DNA of 7,080 nt from an uncultured Bacteroidales bacterium. GTDB taxonomy: Bacteria > Bacteroidota > Bacteroidia > Bacteroidales > UBA932. Positions 1 to 6,180 of the stretch are shown in pieces. Made by a program: the position numbers and the translations under genes. Where the stretch lies: NCBI GenBank assembly GCA_946187365.1, contig CAMHRD010000056.1, forward strand, positions 1 through 7,080. The letters run 5' to 3'. The notes under the pieces were generated by a model. The model was not told the DNA's origin, did no database searches, and saw nothing but the letters and a program-made list of their open reading frames with translations. Every line of letters begins with the position of its first letter. The stretch's first letter is position 1.

Positions 1-175
1 ATTTCTCTTTAGCCTGGAAAATCTTCTCCTTCTTGATATCCTCTCCAGCCTTTTCAGCCTCCTGGAGGATTTTGGATTTTCTTCCCTTGAGAACTATAGG
101 ACGCACAATTATGAATCCTAAAAGTATTCCCAAAATGAAAGCACCAATGCAATAAATAATAGTAGTCTCTGTCAT
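1..175 (-). CDS. rny: Ribonuclease Y, N-terminal part (cut by window edge)
   Basis: The first 58 codons of a minus-strand gene start at the ATG at 175 and run off the left edge. Residues 5-24 are a single hydrophobic span (TTIIYCIGAFILGILLGFII). A basic stretch with RKSK follows, and then a charged helix containing EAEKAGEDIKKEK and QAKEK. This N-terminal membrane anchor followed by a coiled coil rich in Ala, Glu and Lys is the hallmark of RNase Y, the membrane-bound endoribonuclease that starts mRNA decay. Its KH and HD catalytic domains would lie outside the window. The gene begins about 18 bases after the end of the noncoding RNA upstream. No Shine-Dalgarno is visible. The family call rests on the N-terminus and the zapA context only. 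Confidence 0.85.
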   Translation of the reverse strand, partial: MTETTIIYCIGAFILGILLGFIIVRPIVLKGRKSKILQEAEKAGEDIKKEKIFQAKEK

Positions 176-193
176 AATGTGGAACGTTTATAT

Positions 194-211
194 AAAAAAG
201 CCACCGGAAGG
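194..211 (-). terminator. 3' end of the small RNA: closing-stem arm plus U-run
   Basis: The 3' arm of the RNA's closing stem (211 to 199) runs straight into six Ts and then TATA on the minus strand, the usual look of an intrinsic terminator. The stem's partner lies about 170 nt upstream, so the terminating helix is long-range; only weak local hairpins are available. Some read-through into rny, 18 bases on, is possible, since no separate rny promoter is obvious. Confidence 0.45.
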
Positions 212-380
212 ACCGTTTTCGGAAAAATCTTAATAATTAAGATTTGGGCTCTCTCTCAGACGCTGGCTTCCAACGTCTCATAATGAAATCCCCTTGCGGG
301 TAACCTAGGCCTGTCATTGTCTGCATAATGAGCCCGGTATTGTTTTAGTGTTGATTTTCGCAAAGAGCCTTCCGATGGCT
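194..380 (-). ncRNA. ssrS: Structured small RNA between zapA and rny, probable 6S RNA
   Basis: On the minus strand, AGCCATCGGAAGG (380 to 368) can pair over 13 bp, with one U-G wobble, with CCTTCCGGTGGCT (211 to 199). Six Ts (199 to 194) follow, giving a closed RNA of about 185 nt. Inside, GGGCTC (335 to 330) pairs with GAGCCC (251 to 246). This leaves a near-symmetric internal bubble of about 32 and 34 nt, with small hairpins on its 3' side (244-226 and 222-213). The apical part holds a 9-bp hairpin with a 3-nt loop (278 to 258) and a CCC-GCAA-GGG hairpin (300 to 291). A long closing stem, a central bubble with a 3'-side hairpin, a length near 185 nt and a position just after zapA all match 6S RNA, which binds RNA polymerase holoenzyme by mimicking an open promoter. 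No clear promoter lies directly upstream, so it may be processed from the zapA transcript. The structured RNA is well supported; the 6S identity is inferred. Confidence 0.65.
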
Positions 381-395
381 AAGCTGTCTTGTTTT

Positions 396-698
396 CTACT
401 TGTTCTGCTGGAGATATTCAGCTATTTGGGAGTTGATCTCCTTAAGAGATTGCATAGATTCTTCCATATCCGTCTCTTTTCTCAAAGAGGCCATAACAAG
501 TTTGATCATCACTGCAATAAGCGTTTTGTTATAGTCTGACGAGGCACCGTCTCTGGTCTTTCGGAATGATTCTATCTCTTTGTTGATAAGTTCCTCAGTC
601 CTCTGAAGAAGGTTGGCCTCTGACGGAGAGCAATTGTAGGTAAGCGAAATGCCGTCTATCATAACCGTAACCTGTATATTGCTTTTTTTCAGTGCCAT
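396..698 (-). CDS. zapA: Cell division protein ZapA
   Basis: A 100-residue protein with the ZapA layout. The N-terminal beta part (residues 8-23, IQVTVMIDGISLTYNC) is followed by a helix with EANLLQRTEELINKEIESF (28-46) and a long C-terminal helix (from about 55) likely to form the coiled-coil dimer. ZapA binds FtsZ filaments, bundles them and stabilises the Z-ring in the cytoplasm. I chose the ATG at 698, two bases after the stop of the upstream coiled-coil gene. The frame is open to an ATG at 725, but that would add nine residues not expected in the family and would overlap the neighbour. The tight spacing suggests co-translation with the coiled-coil gene. The small RNA begins about 16 bases downstream. 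Confidence 0.85.
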   Translation of the reverse strand: MALKKSNIQVTVMIDGISLTYNCSPSEANLLQRTEELINKEIESFRKTRDGASSDYNKTLIAVMIKLVMASLRKETDMEESMQSLKEINSQIAEYLQQNK

Positions 699-700
699 AA

Positions 701-1003
701 TCAGTCGTTCAAAAGTTGAATACACTTATCTATCTCCTTTATGATCTTCCCCAGTCTTCTCTTAGCCCGCTTGCCAGACGCATCATCCGTGGAGAGAAAG
801 GCCTGTTTAAGCTCATAATGCTCCAGTTTCTTCTCTTGTTCAGTTAATTTATTTTTAGTGTTATGTAATTCAGTTTTAACTTTGGTAAGTTCTGCAAGGT
901 ATGACTCGGACTCGCTCTTTGCAACCTCATACTTCATAACCAATTCCTGAATCAGTTTCTGAAGCTGGTCCAAAGTCTTCTCCGTTTCATTTCTTGTTGC
1001 CAT
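701..1003 (-). CDS. Small coiled-coil protein upstream of zapA, possible ZapA partner
   Basis: A 100-residue, strongly charged, almost entirely helical protein. Residues about 8-66 show coiled-coil character, with many Leu, Glu and Lys and no Pro or Gly. The C-terminus holds a basic patch (KRAKRR, 78-83) and an amphipathic end (IIKEIDKCIQLL). There is no signal peptide or membrane span. Its stop lies two bases before the zapA start, so the two are almost certainly co-expressed. Small coiled-coil proteins beside zapA are common in Bacteroidetes from memory, and a ZapB-like role bridging to ZapA at the division site is a reasonable guess. Coiled coils resemble each other easily, so I leave the symbol empty. 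The ATG at 1003 is only about 10 bases downstream of a -7 promoter element, so the leader may be very short. Confidence 0.7.
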   Translation of the reverse strand: MATRNETEKTLDQLQKLIQELVMKYEVAKSESESYLAELTKVKTELHNTKNKLTEQEKKLEHYELKQAFLSTDDASGKRAKRRLGKIIKEIDKCIQLLND

Positions 1004-1012
1004 ATACCGGAT

Positions 1013-1032
1013 GCAAATTTAATGAAATTTGC
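1013..1032. repeat. Perfect 8-bp inverted repeat over the -7 element
   Basis: The arms GCAAATTT (1013-1020) and AAATTTGC (1025-1032) are perfect inverted copies separated by four bases. The dyad covers the predicted -7 element of the coiled-coil/zapA promoter and reaches the last base of the small membrane-protein stop codon. It could be a DNA operator or a hairpin at the 3' end of the upstream mRNA. No T-run follows on either strand, so an intrinsic terminator is unlikely. Confidence 0.6.
1014..1021 (-). promoter_or_regulatory. Bacteroidetes-type -7 promoter element for the coiled-coil/zapA pair
   Basis: On the minus strand this reads TAAATTTG, an exact match to the Bacteroidetes -7 consensus TAnnTTTG. 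It lies between the stop of the small membrane-protein gene and the coiled-coil gene start. I see no good TTG (-33) element about 20 bases upstream. Transcription would start near 1008-1010, leaving a leader of only about five to seven bases. Confidence 0.45.
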
Positions 1033-1190
1033 TAATCTGCATATCCGCTGTAGTAATTAAATCCCTTTTTTAATCCGTTTAAAACCTGAGGCCAACGGAG
1101 GATAATTCCTACAAGACAGATTAAACCAATAAGTATTAAGGCCTTCATAGAAGGGTCCAAAGATTTCCACCAAGCTAATAATTTCTTCAT
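1032..1190 (-). CDS. 52-residue single-span membrane protein, unknown function
   Basis: An open frame of 52 codons plus a TAG stop. It starts at the ATG at 1190, two bases after the TGA of the upstream synthetase-like gene. Residues 1-15 are amphipathic and rich in Trp and Lys (KKLLAWWKSLDPS). Residues 17-31 (ALILIGLICLVGIIL) form one hydrophobic span. The rest is a short polar tail with LKKGFNYYSG. There is no lipobox and no signal-peptidase site that I would trust, so it is probably anchored in the inner membrane. Coding is supported by the clean frame filling the gap between two genes, the coupled start and the textbook membrane-protein layout. I do not recognise the family. The spacing suggests it is made together with the synthetase-like protein. 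Confidence 0.65.
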   Translation of the reverse strand: MKKLLAWWKSLDPSMKALILIGLICLVGIILRWPQVLNGLKKGFNYYSGYAD

Positions 1191-1192
1191 AC

Positions 1193-3130
1193 TCACTTCT
1201 TTATTCTGATTCTGGCACCCGCCACAATTGTCTGACTCTCATCTCCGAAGAGTGGGTTCAATTCCAACTCCACAATCTGCGGAGCGGCAAGACAGAGAGC
1301 GGAGACTCTTCTTATTGCATCATTGAATGTGACCTGGTTAACACCCTCCTGCCCGCGGTATCCTTTGAGAATAGGGTAGGCCTTAAGAGACTCTATCATC
1401 TTATCTGCCTCTTTTGTGGAAACCGGTGCAAGAGAGTAGGTTATATCCTCCATTACATCTGCGAAAATGCCTCCCAGAGAGCACATAATAAGCGGTGCAA
1501 AGTTCTCATGACGCTCTGCACGGATATAGAGTTCCGTAAAGTTTTCATCCTGCATTGGCTGTACCAAAAAGCCCGTAACTCCCTCAATATTACTCATTCT
1601 CTCATACTCTGAACGGAGCGTATGCTCATCGGAGATGTTAAGTGATACGCCGTCCACCTCCGTTTTGTGGAGCGGTCCTATGACCTTAAGTACAACCGGA
1701 TAACCTATGCTGATTGCGGCGTTTACAGTATCCTCTTCAGAGAGTGCAACCACCTGTCTTATACGGTTTATGCCGCTGGCATCCAGTATCTGCTGAACCA
1801 TAAATGGCGGCATCCACCCATCGGGACACTCGTCTATAACGCGTTTAATCAGATATTTGTCTATTGCCGGAGAACTCTTATCCTTCTCAAGATCAGGCAT
1901 ATTGATAACCTTGGAGAGAGCTCTTCCAAAGACGATTGCATCTGAAAAGGTTACGCCTCCTCTGTTATGATACTCTGTAATATATTCAATATAAGAGGAT
2001 TCAGAAGAGAAGAGAGGGTAGAGCGGTGTCTTGTTAATCACTCTGAATATAACATTGGAGATCTCTGCCGCGTCACTCATTCCCTTGCCGCCGAATATTA
2101 CAACCATTGCGTCACAACCGGTGTCATTGTCATATTTCTCTATGAGTGAGGATATTTGACCGGCAGTCTTGCCAAAGTTGTAATCTTCAAAGAAGAAATA
2201 GGGAACAGATACACCGCTCTGCTTCAGAACATCTGCCAGCAAAACGGCCGGACCTCCCGCCTGGGTGAGAAGGGTTATTCTATCTCCCGATGGTTTGCCT
2301 TTGGTCAGAATTGCGGCAATGTTGAACATCTCTGCAATACCGTAAGCCCTTATGATACCGCATTTTTCAAAGAGGGCACTTACTAACTTTGTGGCAGAGG
2401 CAAGCATTCCGACAATTCCGGCACCTTTGGCTACGAGTGAACGGCAGTGGTTCATCATAGAGACGGAGTCTGAGATTTTCTCAATGTGAAGCGCAATAAC
2501 CTTACCCTTGCAGTCACTCCAATTTTCATCCATCCAGGCAAGTACATCCTCCACGGTGGTTTGGTAGGAGTAACCTACGGAGTAGGCACCGGAAATCTTC
2601 ATACCGTATTTTGGAGCACTCTCCATAAAAAGAGAGATCATTGTTCTGGAAGAGGAGATAATCTCTACCGAGCCCTCTTTATCCAGTAAAGACCTGGTAT
2701 ATAGGGAGCTGTAGTTCCTGTTTGCAACTCCGGATGAGTTTGGACCAATGAGTGTAACGGAGAAAGTGTAGCAAATCTCTCTGATTCTTGCCTTTATATC
2801 CTCCTCTTTGGTTAAGATTCTGGATGAAATTTTATCTGAATAGATAATGATTGCCTTGCAGCTCTTCTTCTCACAGAGTATCTCTATCTGGGAGAGACAG
2901 TCTCCGTCATCTTCCGCAATTACAGCAAGATCTGTATCCGGAATATCCATCAGATTCTTGAAAGTGCGCATTCCCTGTATTTGAGATTCCTTATTGCTTA
3001 CAAGAAAGATAGTCCCCTTAAAATTGCTGATAATAAGGTTCTTTATAAGACTGCCGCCAGGGGTTGTTATATCATTTGAAGCACCTATGACAGCTATATT
3101 GGATGGATTTATTAACTCTTTAAATGCCAT
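1193..3130 (-). CDS. NDP-forming acyl-CoA synthetase-like protein (fused alpha-beta), divergent active site
   Basis: A 645-residue fusion in the order of ADP-forming acetyl/acyl-CoA synthetases. It has a CoA-binding Rossmann domain (about 5-135, IAVIGAS at 12-18, LIGPNSSG at 127-134), two succinyl-CoA-ligase-like domains (about 150-410, GIIR at 258-261, TQAGGP at 289-294) and a C-terminal ATP-grasp domain (about 435-642, PLHKTEVDGV at 486-495, LGGIFADV at 552-559, ELNPLFG at 623-629). Such enzymes interconvert acyl-CoA and ADP plus phosphate with acid, CoA and ATP, often to save energy in fermentation. The beta-side His (488) is present. The alpha-side SHTG loop with the phosphohistidine seems missing: residues about 231-246 (SLVAKGAGIVGMLASA) align with a region roughly 16 residues longer in typical members, with no His in the motif. 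The usual SQSG reads SSSR (159-162), and the usual RLAP reads SLAP (566-569). The frame is intact, so this is divergence, not decay. It may be altered in activity or non-catalytic. The ATG at 3130 is 20 bases from a -7 element. Confidence 0.8.
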   Translation of the reverse strand: MAFKELINPSNIAVIGASNDITTPGGSLIKNLIISNFKGTIFLVSNKESQIQGMRTFKNLMDIPDTDLAVIAEDDGDCLSQIEILCEKKSCKAIIIYSDKISSRILTKEEDIKARIREICYTFSVTLIGPNSSGVANRNYSSLYTRSLLDKEGSVEIISSSRTMISLFMESAPKYGMKISGAYSVGYSYQTTVEDVLAWMDENWSDCKGKVIALHIEKISDSVSMMNHCRSLVAKGAGIVGMLASATKLVSALFEKCGIIRAYGIAEMFNIAAILTKGKPSGDRITLLTQAGGPAVLLADVLKQSGVSVPYFFFEDYNFGKTAGQISSLIEKYDNDTGCDAMVVIFGGKGMSDAAEISNVIFRVINKTPLYPLFSSESSYIEYITEYHNRGGVTFSDAIVFGRALSKVINMPDLEKDKSSPAIDKYLIKRVIDECPDGWMPPFMVQQILDASGINRIRQVVALSEEDTVNAAISIGYPVVLKVIGPLHKTEVDGVSLNISDEHTLRSEYERMSNIEGVTGFLVQPMQDENFTELYIRAERHENFAPLIMCSLGGIFADVMEDITYSLAPVSTKEADKMIESLKAYPILKGYRGQEGVNQVTFNDAIRRVSALCLAAPQIVELELNPLFGDESQTIVAGARIRIKK

Positions 3131-3149
3131 TATTTCAATCTTTGTCCAA

Positions 3150-3157
3150 CAAATTTA
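3150..3157 (-). promoter_or_regulatory. -7 promoter element for the synthetase-like gene
   Basis: On the minus strand this reads TAAATTTG, an exact TAnnTTTG match preceded by a T-rich run. It would give a start of transcription near 3146 and a leader of about 16 bases before the ATG at 3130. No convincing TTG -33 element is visible at the right distance. Confidence 0.5.
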
Positions 3158-3180
3158 TAAAAAGAAGAAAAGAGTATGAA

Positions 3181-3188
3181 TTATTTTG
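3181..3188 (+). promoter_or_regulatory. Weak -7-like element for the deaminase operon
   Basis: TTATTTTG matches five of the six fixed bases of TAnnTTTG and lies 24 bases before the deaminase ATG at 3213. The 82-bp gap between the divergent genes must hold promoters for both directions, and this is the best plus-strand candidate I see. It is a weak match with no clear -33 element. Confidence 0.3.
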
Positions 3189-3212
3189 TAACTTCACACT
3201 CAAATATAATCT

Positions 3213-4478
3213 ATGGCAACAATTCATATAAAGAACGTTCTCCTGGATGGCAAAGAGAGAGATATCCTTATCAAAGGAGAACGGATAGAGAAGATAGCCT
3301 CATCAATTGAGCCGGAAAAAACGCCTGATCTTAAAGTAATTGACGGAAGCGGCAAGGCGGTTATCCCAGGCTTTGCCAATATGCATACACATGCCGCTAT
3401 GACAATGATGAGAGGGGCTGAGGAGGATTCCAAACTGAAGGATTGGCTTCAGGCAATTTGGAAGATGGAAGCTCATTTGGATGATGAGCTTGTTTACTAC
3501 GGAACTCTTCTGGCCTGCGTGGAGATGATAAAATCCGGTACAACTCTCTATAACGATCAATATTTCTATATTAAATCCGCTGTCAAGGCATCAAACGAGA
3601 TGGGACTCAGAAGCCGCCACTGCGCTGTCTTTCTGGATCTTGGAGATAAAGATAGGATAATGCAGCAGAGAGAGTCCTGCCAGAAGATGTATGAAGAGTC
3701 TCTATTGTGGGGAGATTTGGCAACCTTTGACGTGGGAATCCATTCAATCTACACGGTATCTGAGGAGAATATAATCTGGGCAAAAGAGTTTGCTAGAAAG
3801 CATAACAAGTTCATCCACCTCCACCTGGCTGAGACGGCACATGAGAGACTGGAGAGTTTCAGAAAGCACAGATGCTCGCCAATTGCATATCTGAATGATT
3901 TGGAGCTCTTCTCAAAGAAGGTGATTGCGGCACACTGCTGCTGGATAGACGAGAATGATGTTGAAGTACTTGGCAATAACCATGTTAATATTGCTCACAA
4001 TATAAATTCAAACCTCAAACTCTCTTCCGGATATAAATTCAAATTCCAGGAGTTGGAAAGTGCAGGTGCGAATATCTGTTTGGGAACGGACGGAGTGGCA
4101 TCCTCAAACAATCTGGATATGCTGGAGGCAATGAAGACCACCGCACTGGTTCAGAAGGCTTGGCGAAAAGATCCAAGCACAATCACTCTTAAACAGTTGA
4201 TAGAAAGCGCAACCTCAAATGGTTACAAGGCTTACGGCCTTAACGGCGGCAAGATTAAAGAGGGGGCTTTGGCAGATCTCTCTCTGATAGATATAGATAA
4301 CATTCATTTTACTCCGAATATAAACTTTGAAGCAAACCTTGTCTACTCCGCCCATTCGGACTGCATAAAAACCGTTATTTGCAACGGACGTATAATAATG
4401 GAAAACAGATATATAGAGAGGGAAAGGGAGATTATAGAGGCGGTCAGAAGACTCTATGTTAAGCTTCATAAAGATTGA
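3213..4478 (+). CDS. mtaD: 5'-methylthioadenosine/S-adenosylhomocysteine deaminase-type amidohydrolase
   Basis: A 421-residue cytoplasmic metal-dependent amidohydrolase. A small N-terminal beta domain leads to IPGFANMHTH (51-60), whose His58 and His60 form the HxH metal site. Then come SGTTLYND (108-115), GIHSIYTVS (175-183, probably contacting substrate), HLHLAE (202-207, metal His204 and Glu207), AAHCCW (239-244) and LGTDGVASSNNLDM (290-303, catalytic Asp293). This set is typical of the MTA/SAH/adenosine deaminases in the chlorohydrolase (TrzN/AtzA) group, which turn the adenine part into hypoxanthine and release ammonia. Length is normal and the C-terminal domain is complete. The purine nucleoside phosphorylase gene begins 20 bases after the stop and fits as the next step. 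The exact substrate (MTA, SAH, adenosine or several) cannot be settled from sequence. A guanine or cytosine-type deaminase is less likely. Confidence 0.85.
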   Translation: MATIHIKNVLLDGKERDILIKGERIEKIASSIEPEKTPDLKVIDGSGKAVIPGFANMHTHAAMTMMRGAEEDSKLKDWLQAIWKMEAHLDDELVYYGTLLACVEMIKSGTTLYNDQYFYIKSAVKASNEMGLRSRHCAVFLDLGDKDRIMQQRESCQKMYEESLLWGDLATFDVGIHSIYTVSEENIIWAKEFARKHNKFIHLHLAETAHERLESFRKHRCSPIAYLNDLELFSKKVIAAHCCWIDENDVEVLGNNHVNIAHNINSNLKLSSGYKFKFQELESAGANICLGTDGVASSNNLDMLEAMKTTALVQKAWRKDPSTITLKQLIESATSNGYKAYGLNGGKIKEGALADLSLIDIDNIHFTPNINFEANLVYSAHSDCIKTVICNGRIIMENRYIEREREIIEAVRRLYVKLHKD

Positions 4479-4498
4479 AATTTATAAAACAGTGCAAT

Positions 4499-5326
4499 AT
4501 GTTAGAAATAGAAGTAAAAATTCATGAGGCCGCTTCATTCGTAAAGGAGAAAATAGGTGATTATAAGCCTGTTGCAGGTATCATACTGGGAAGCGGACTG
4601 GGATCTTTGGCTGAGAAGATTCTGGATGCAGTTGTAATTCCTTACAAGGATATTCCTAACTTCCCTGTTTCCACTGCCGTAGGTCATAAGGGAAACCTTA
4701 TCATTGGCAAACTGGGCGGAAAAGTGGTTGTCTGCATGCAGGGCCGCATTCATTACTATGAGGGCTACACAATGCAGCAAGTAACAATGGGAGTGAGAGT
4801 TATGAAACTGCTGGGCGTGGAGTACCTTCTTGTTTCCTGCGCTTGCGGAGGTCTTAATCCTACATTCAGGGTAGGTGACATTATGGCCATTGAGGATCAT
4901 ATAAACTTCCTTCCTAACCCTCTGATTGGCCCTAACTTGGATTCCTTTGGAACAAGATTCCCCGATATGAGCCACCCGTATGACTCCAGACTTATCTCCA
5001 TTGCAAAGGAGATTGCTCTTCAGAACGGATTTGTCCTTAAGACAGGAACTTACGTTGCCGGTTCCGGCCCTTCATACGAGACCAAGGCAGAGTACAAATT
5101 CATGCACTTTATTGGAGGTGATGCAGTTGCAATGTCTACCATCCCGGAGGTGATTGTTGCAAGACACTGCGGCATAAACGTATTCGGAGTCTGCATCATT
5201 ACCAATGAATCTGCAGATACTGCTAATGAAGAGTATAAGAATGACGAACAGGATGTGATAAAGGCTGCAGACGCTGCCGTTTCCAGAATGACAGTCCTCT
5301 TTACCACTCTCATTTCCAAGTTGTAG
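4499..5326 (+). CDS. punA: Purine nucleoside phosphorylase (trimeric, 6-oxopurine type)
   Basis: A 275-residue phosphorylase that splits inosine- or guanosine-type nucleosides with phosphate, giving base and ribose-1-phosphate. Visible motifs are the phosphate loop GSGLGS (31-36), GHKGN (62-66), MQGRIHYYEGY (80-90, with phosphate-binding Arg83 and His85), the base-pocket strand LVSCACGG (111-118), GPSYETKAE (190-198, base-binding Glu194), AMSTIPE (211-217) and ITNESAD (234-240, Asn236). The Asn favours 6-oxopurines over adenine, which matches the deaminase directly upstream. The family usually has NAAGG where this reads CACGG (114-118), so two pocket-wall residues are Cys. I chose the ATG at 4499. 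The frame is open to a TTG at 4475 that would overlap the deaminase stop by 4 bases, but the added residues look unlike the family. The next gene starts one base after the stop. Confidence 0.88.
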   Translation: MLEIEVKIHEAASFVKEKIGDYKPVAGIILGSGLGSLAEKILDAVVIPYKDIPNFPVSTAVGHKGNLIIGKLGGKVVVCMQGRIHYYEGYTMQQVTMGVRVMKLLGVEYLLVSCACGGLNPTFRVGDIMAIEDHINFLPNPLIGPNLDSFGTRFPDMSHPYDSRLISIAKEIALQNGFVLKTGTYVAGSGPSYETKAEYKFMHFIGGDAVAMSTIPEVIVARHCGINVFGVCIITNESADTANEEYKNDEQDVIKAADAAVSRMTVLFTTLISKL

Positions 5327-5327
5327 T

Positions 5328-6131
5328 ATGATCCGCTTTTTCTCCCTTTCCAGCGGGAGTTGCGGTAACTGTTACTATTTCACAAACGGGGAGGTTTCAT
5401 TTCTGATAGATGCGGGAGTAGGACCTAGAATTACCCGTAAACACCTGCTGGAACATGAGTTAAGATTGGAAGACGTAGATTTCATTCTGGTTACTCATGA
5501 CCACATAGATCACATTAAATCTCTTGGAATCATCTCTTCCAAGTACTCCAAGCCTGTCTATACCACAAAGGGCATAAGAGATGCGCTGCTTTGGAATAGC
5601 TGTACCAGAGGGAGGCTTAACGGCTCTCTCCATCTGTTGGATAAGAACAGGGTGAACGATATATGTTCCGTTAAAGTTACCCCTTTTGACGTACCTCACG
5701 ATGCCACCGAGACGGTAGGGTATTTTATTGAGTTTGAAGGGCATAAGATTACAATAATTACAGACTGCGGCTATATGACTCCAACAATTATGGAGTACGC
5801 CTGCCTATCCGATACTCTTATTCTGGAGAGCAATTATGACTCCGATATGCTTAAGGAGGGGAACTATCCATACGAACTAAAAACCAGAATATTGGGTGAG
5901 AGCGGCCATCTTAGCAACGCAGAGGCCTGTGATGCCCTAATGAAGATTTACTCCACCAGAAGAGGGCGTCTGGACAATATTTTTCTCTGCCATATAAGCG
6001 GAAACAACAATACTCCTGATAAGTGTTATAAGGCTGCTTCAGAGGCGCTTGCAAGCGTAGGCGCCCGTCCGCAGGATATGCTTCTGGCGGTTCTTCCAAG
6101 GGGAGTTCCATCCAAGATGTACTCCTTATAG
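5328..6131 (+). CDS. yycJ: YycJ/WalJ-type metallo-beta-lactamase-fold hydrolase
   Basis: A 267-residue protein, normal length for the YycJ (WalJ/VicX) group. The N-terminus has SLSSGSCGN (6-14) and LIDAG (26-30). The metal-binding THDHIDH (56-62) carries His57, His59, Asp61 and His62. Further ligand candidates are VPHDA (122-126), the Asp in ITDCG (144-148), GHLSN (193-197) and CHISGNNNTP (221-230, usually HLS.ENNTP). There is no signal peptide. The family has been linked to nuclease or DNA-repair-type roles and, in Firmicutes, to the WalKR cell-wall regulator operon. The true substrate is uncertain. The ATG lies one base after the phosphorylase stop, so it is probably translated with it, though no metabolic link is evident. 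A -7 element for the aquaporin follows 14 bases after its stop. Confidence 0.85.
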   Translation: MIRFFSLSSGSCGNCYYFTNGEVSFLIDAGVGPRITRKHLLEHELRLEDVDFILVTHDHIDHIKSLGIISSKYSKPVYTTKGIRDALLWNSCTRGRLNGSLHLLDKNRVNDICSVKVTPFDVPHDATETVGYFIEFEGHKITIITDCGYMTPTIMEYACLSDTLILESNYDSDMLKEGNYPYELKTRILGESGHLSNAEACDALMKIYSTRRGRLDNIFLCHISGNNNTPDKCYKAASEALASVGARPQDMLLAVLPRGVPSKMYSL

Positions 6132-6144
6132 CCCCAATTTTTAT

Positions 6145-6152
6145 TAAATTTG
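6145..6152 (+). promoter_or_regulatory. -7 promoter element for aqpZ
   Basis: TAAATTTG matches TAnnTTTG exactly, between the yycJ-type gene and aqpZ, 28 bases before the aqpZ ATG. The preceding TTTTTAT resembles the flank of the minus-strand element at 3150-3157. A clear TTG -33 element is not seen; it would have to lie in the end of the upstream gene. Confidence 0.5.
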
Positions 6153-6180
6153 CTTAAACGAACCTTAAAAAACATACAAA

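Noticed and set aside
226..244. AT-rich palindrome (arms 226-234 and 236-244) as an independent operator or terminator
   Set aside because: It lies inside the structured RNA on the 3' side of the bubble and is better explained as one of its hairpins.
176..395. Riboswitch or leader for rny
   Set aside because: The RNA closes on itself with a terminal stem and U-run 18 bases before rny, and I see no known riboswitch core. A free small RNA fits better, though a leader role is not excluded.
348..539. Plus-strand frame of 63 codons across the small RNA and zapA end
   Set aside because: It is antisense to zapA and the structured RNA and has no coding signs beyond an open frame.
4475..4498. Upstream TTG start that would lengthen the phosphorylase by eight residues and overlap the deaminase
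   Set aside because: The ATG at 4499 gives the usual family N-terminus and a normal intergenic gap; the extra residues do not look like the family.
4535..4975. Long open frame of 146 codons on the minus strand inside the phosphorylase gene
   Set aside because: It is fully antisense to a well-supported gene, has no recognisable domain and no promoter, and fits a chance frame.
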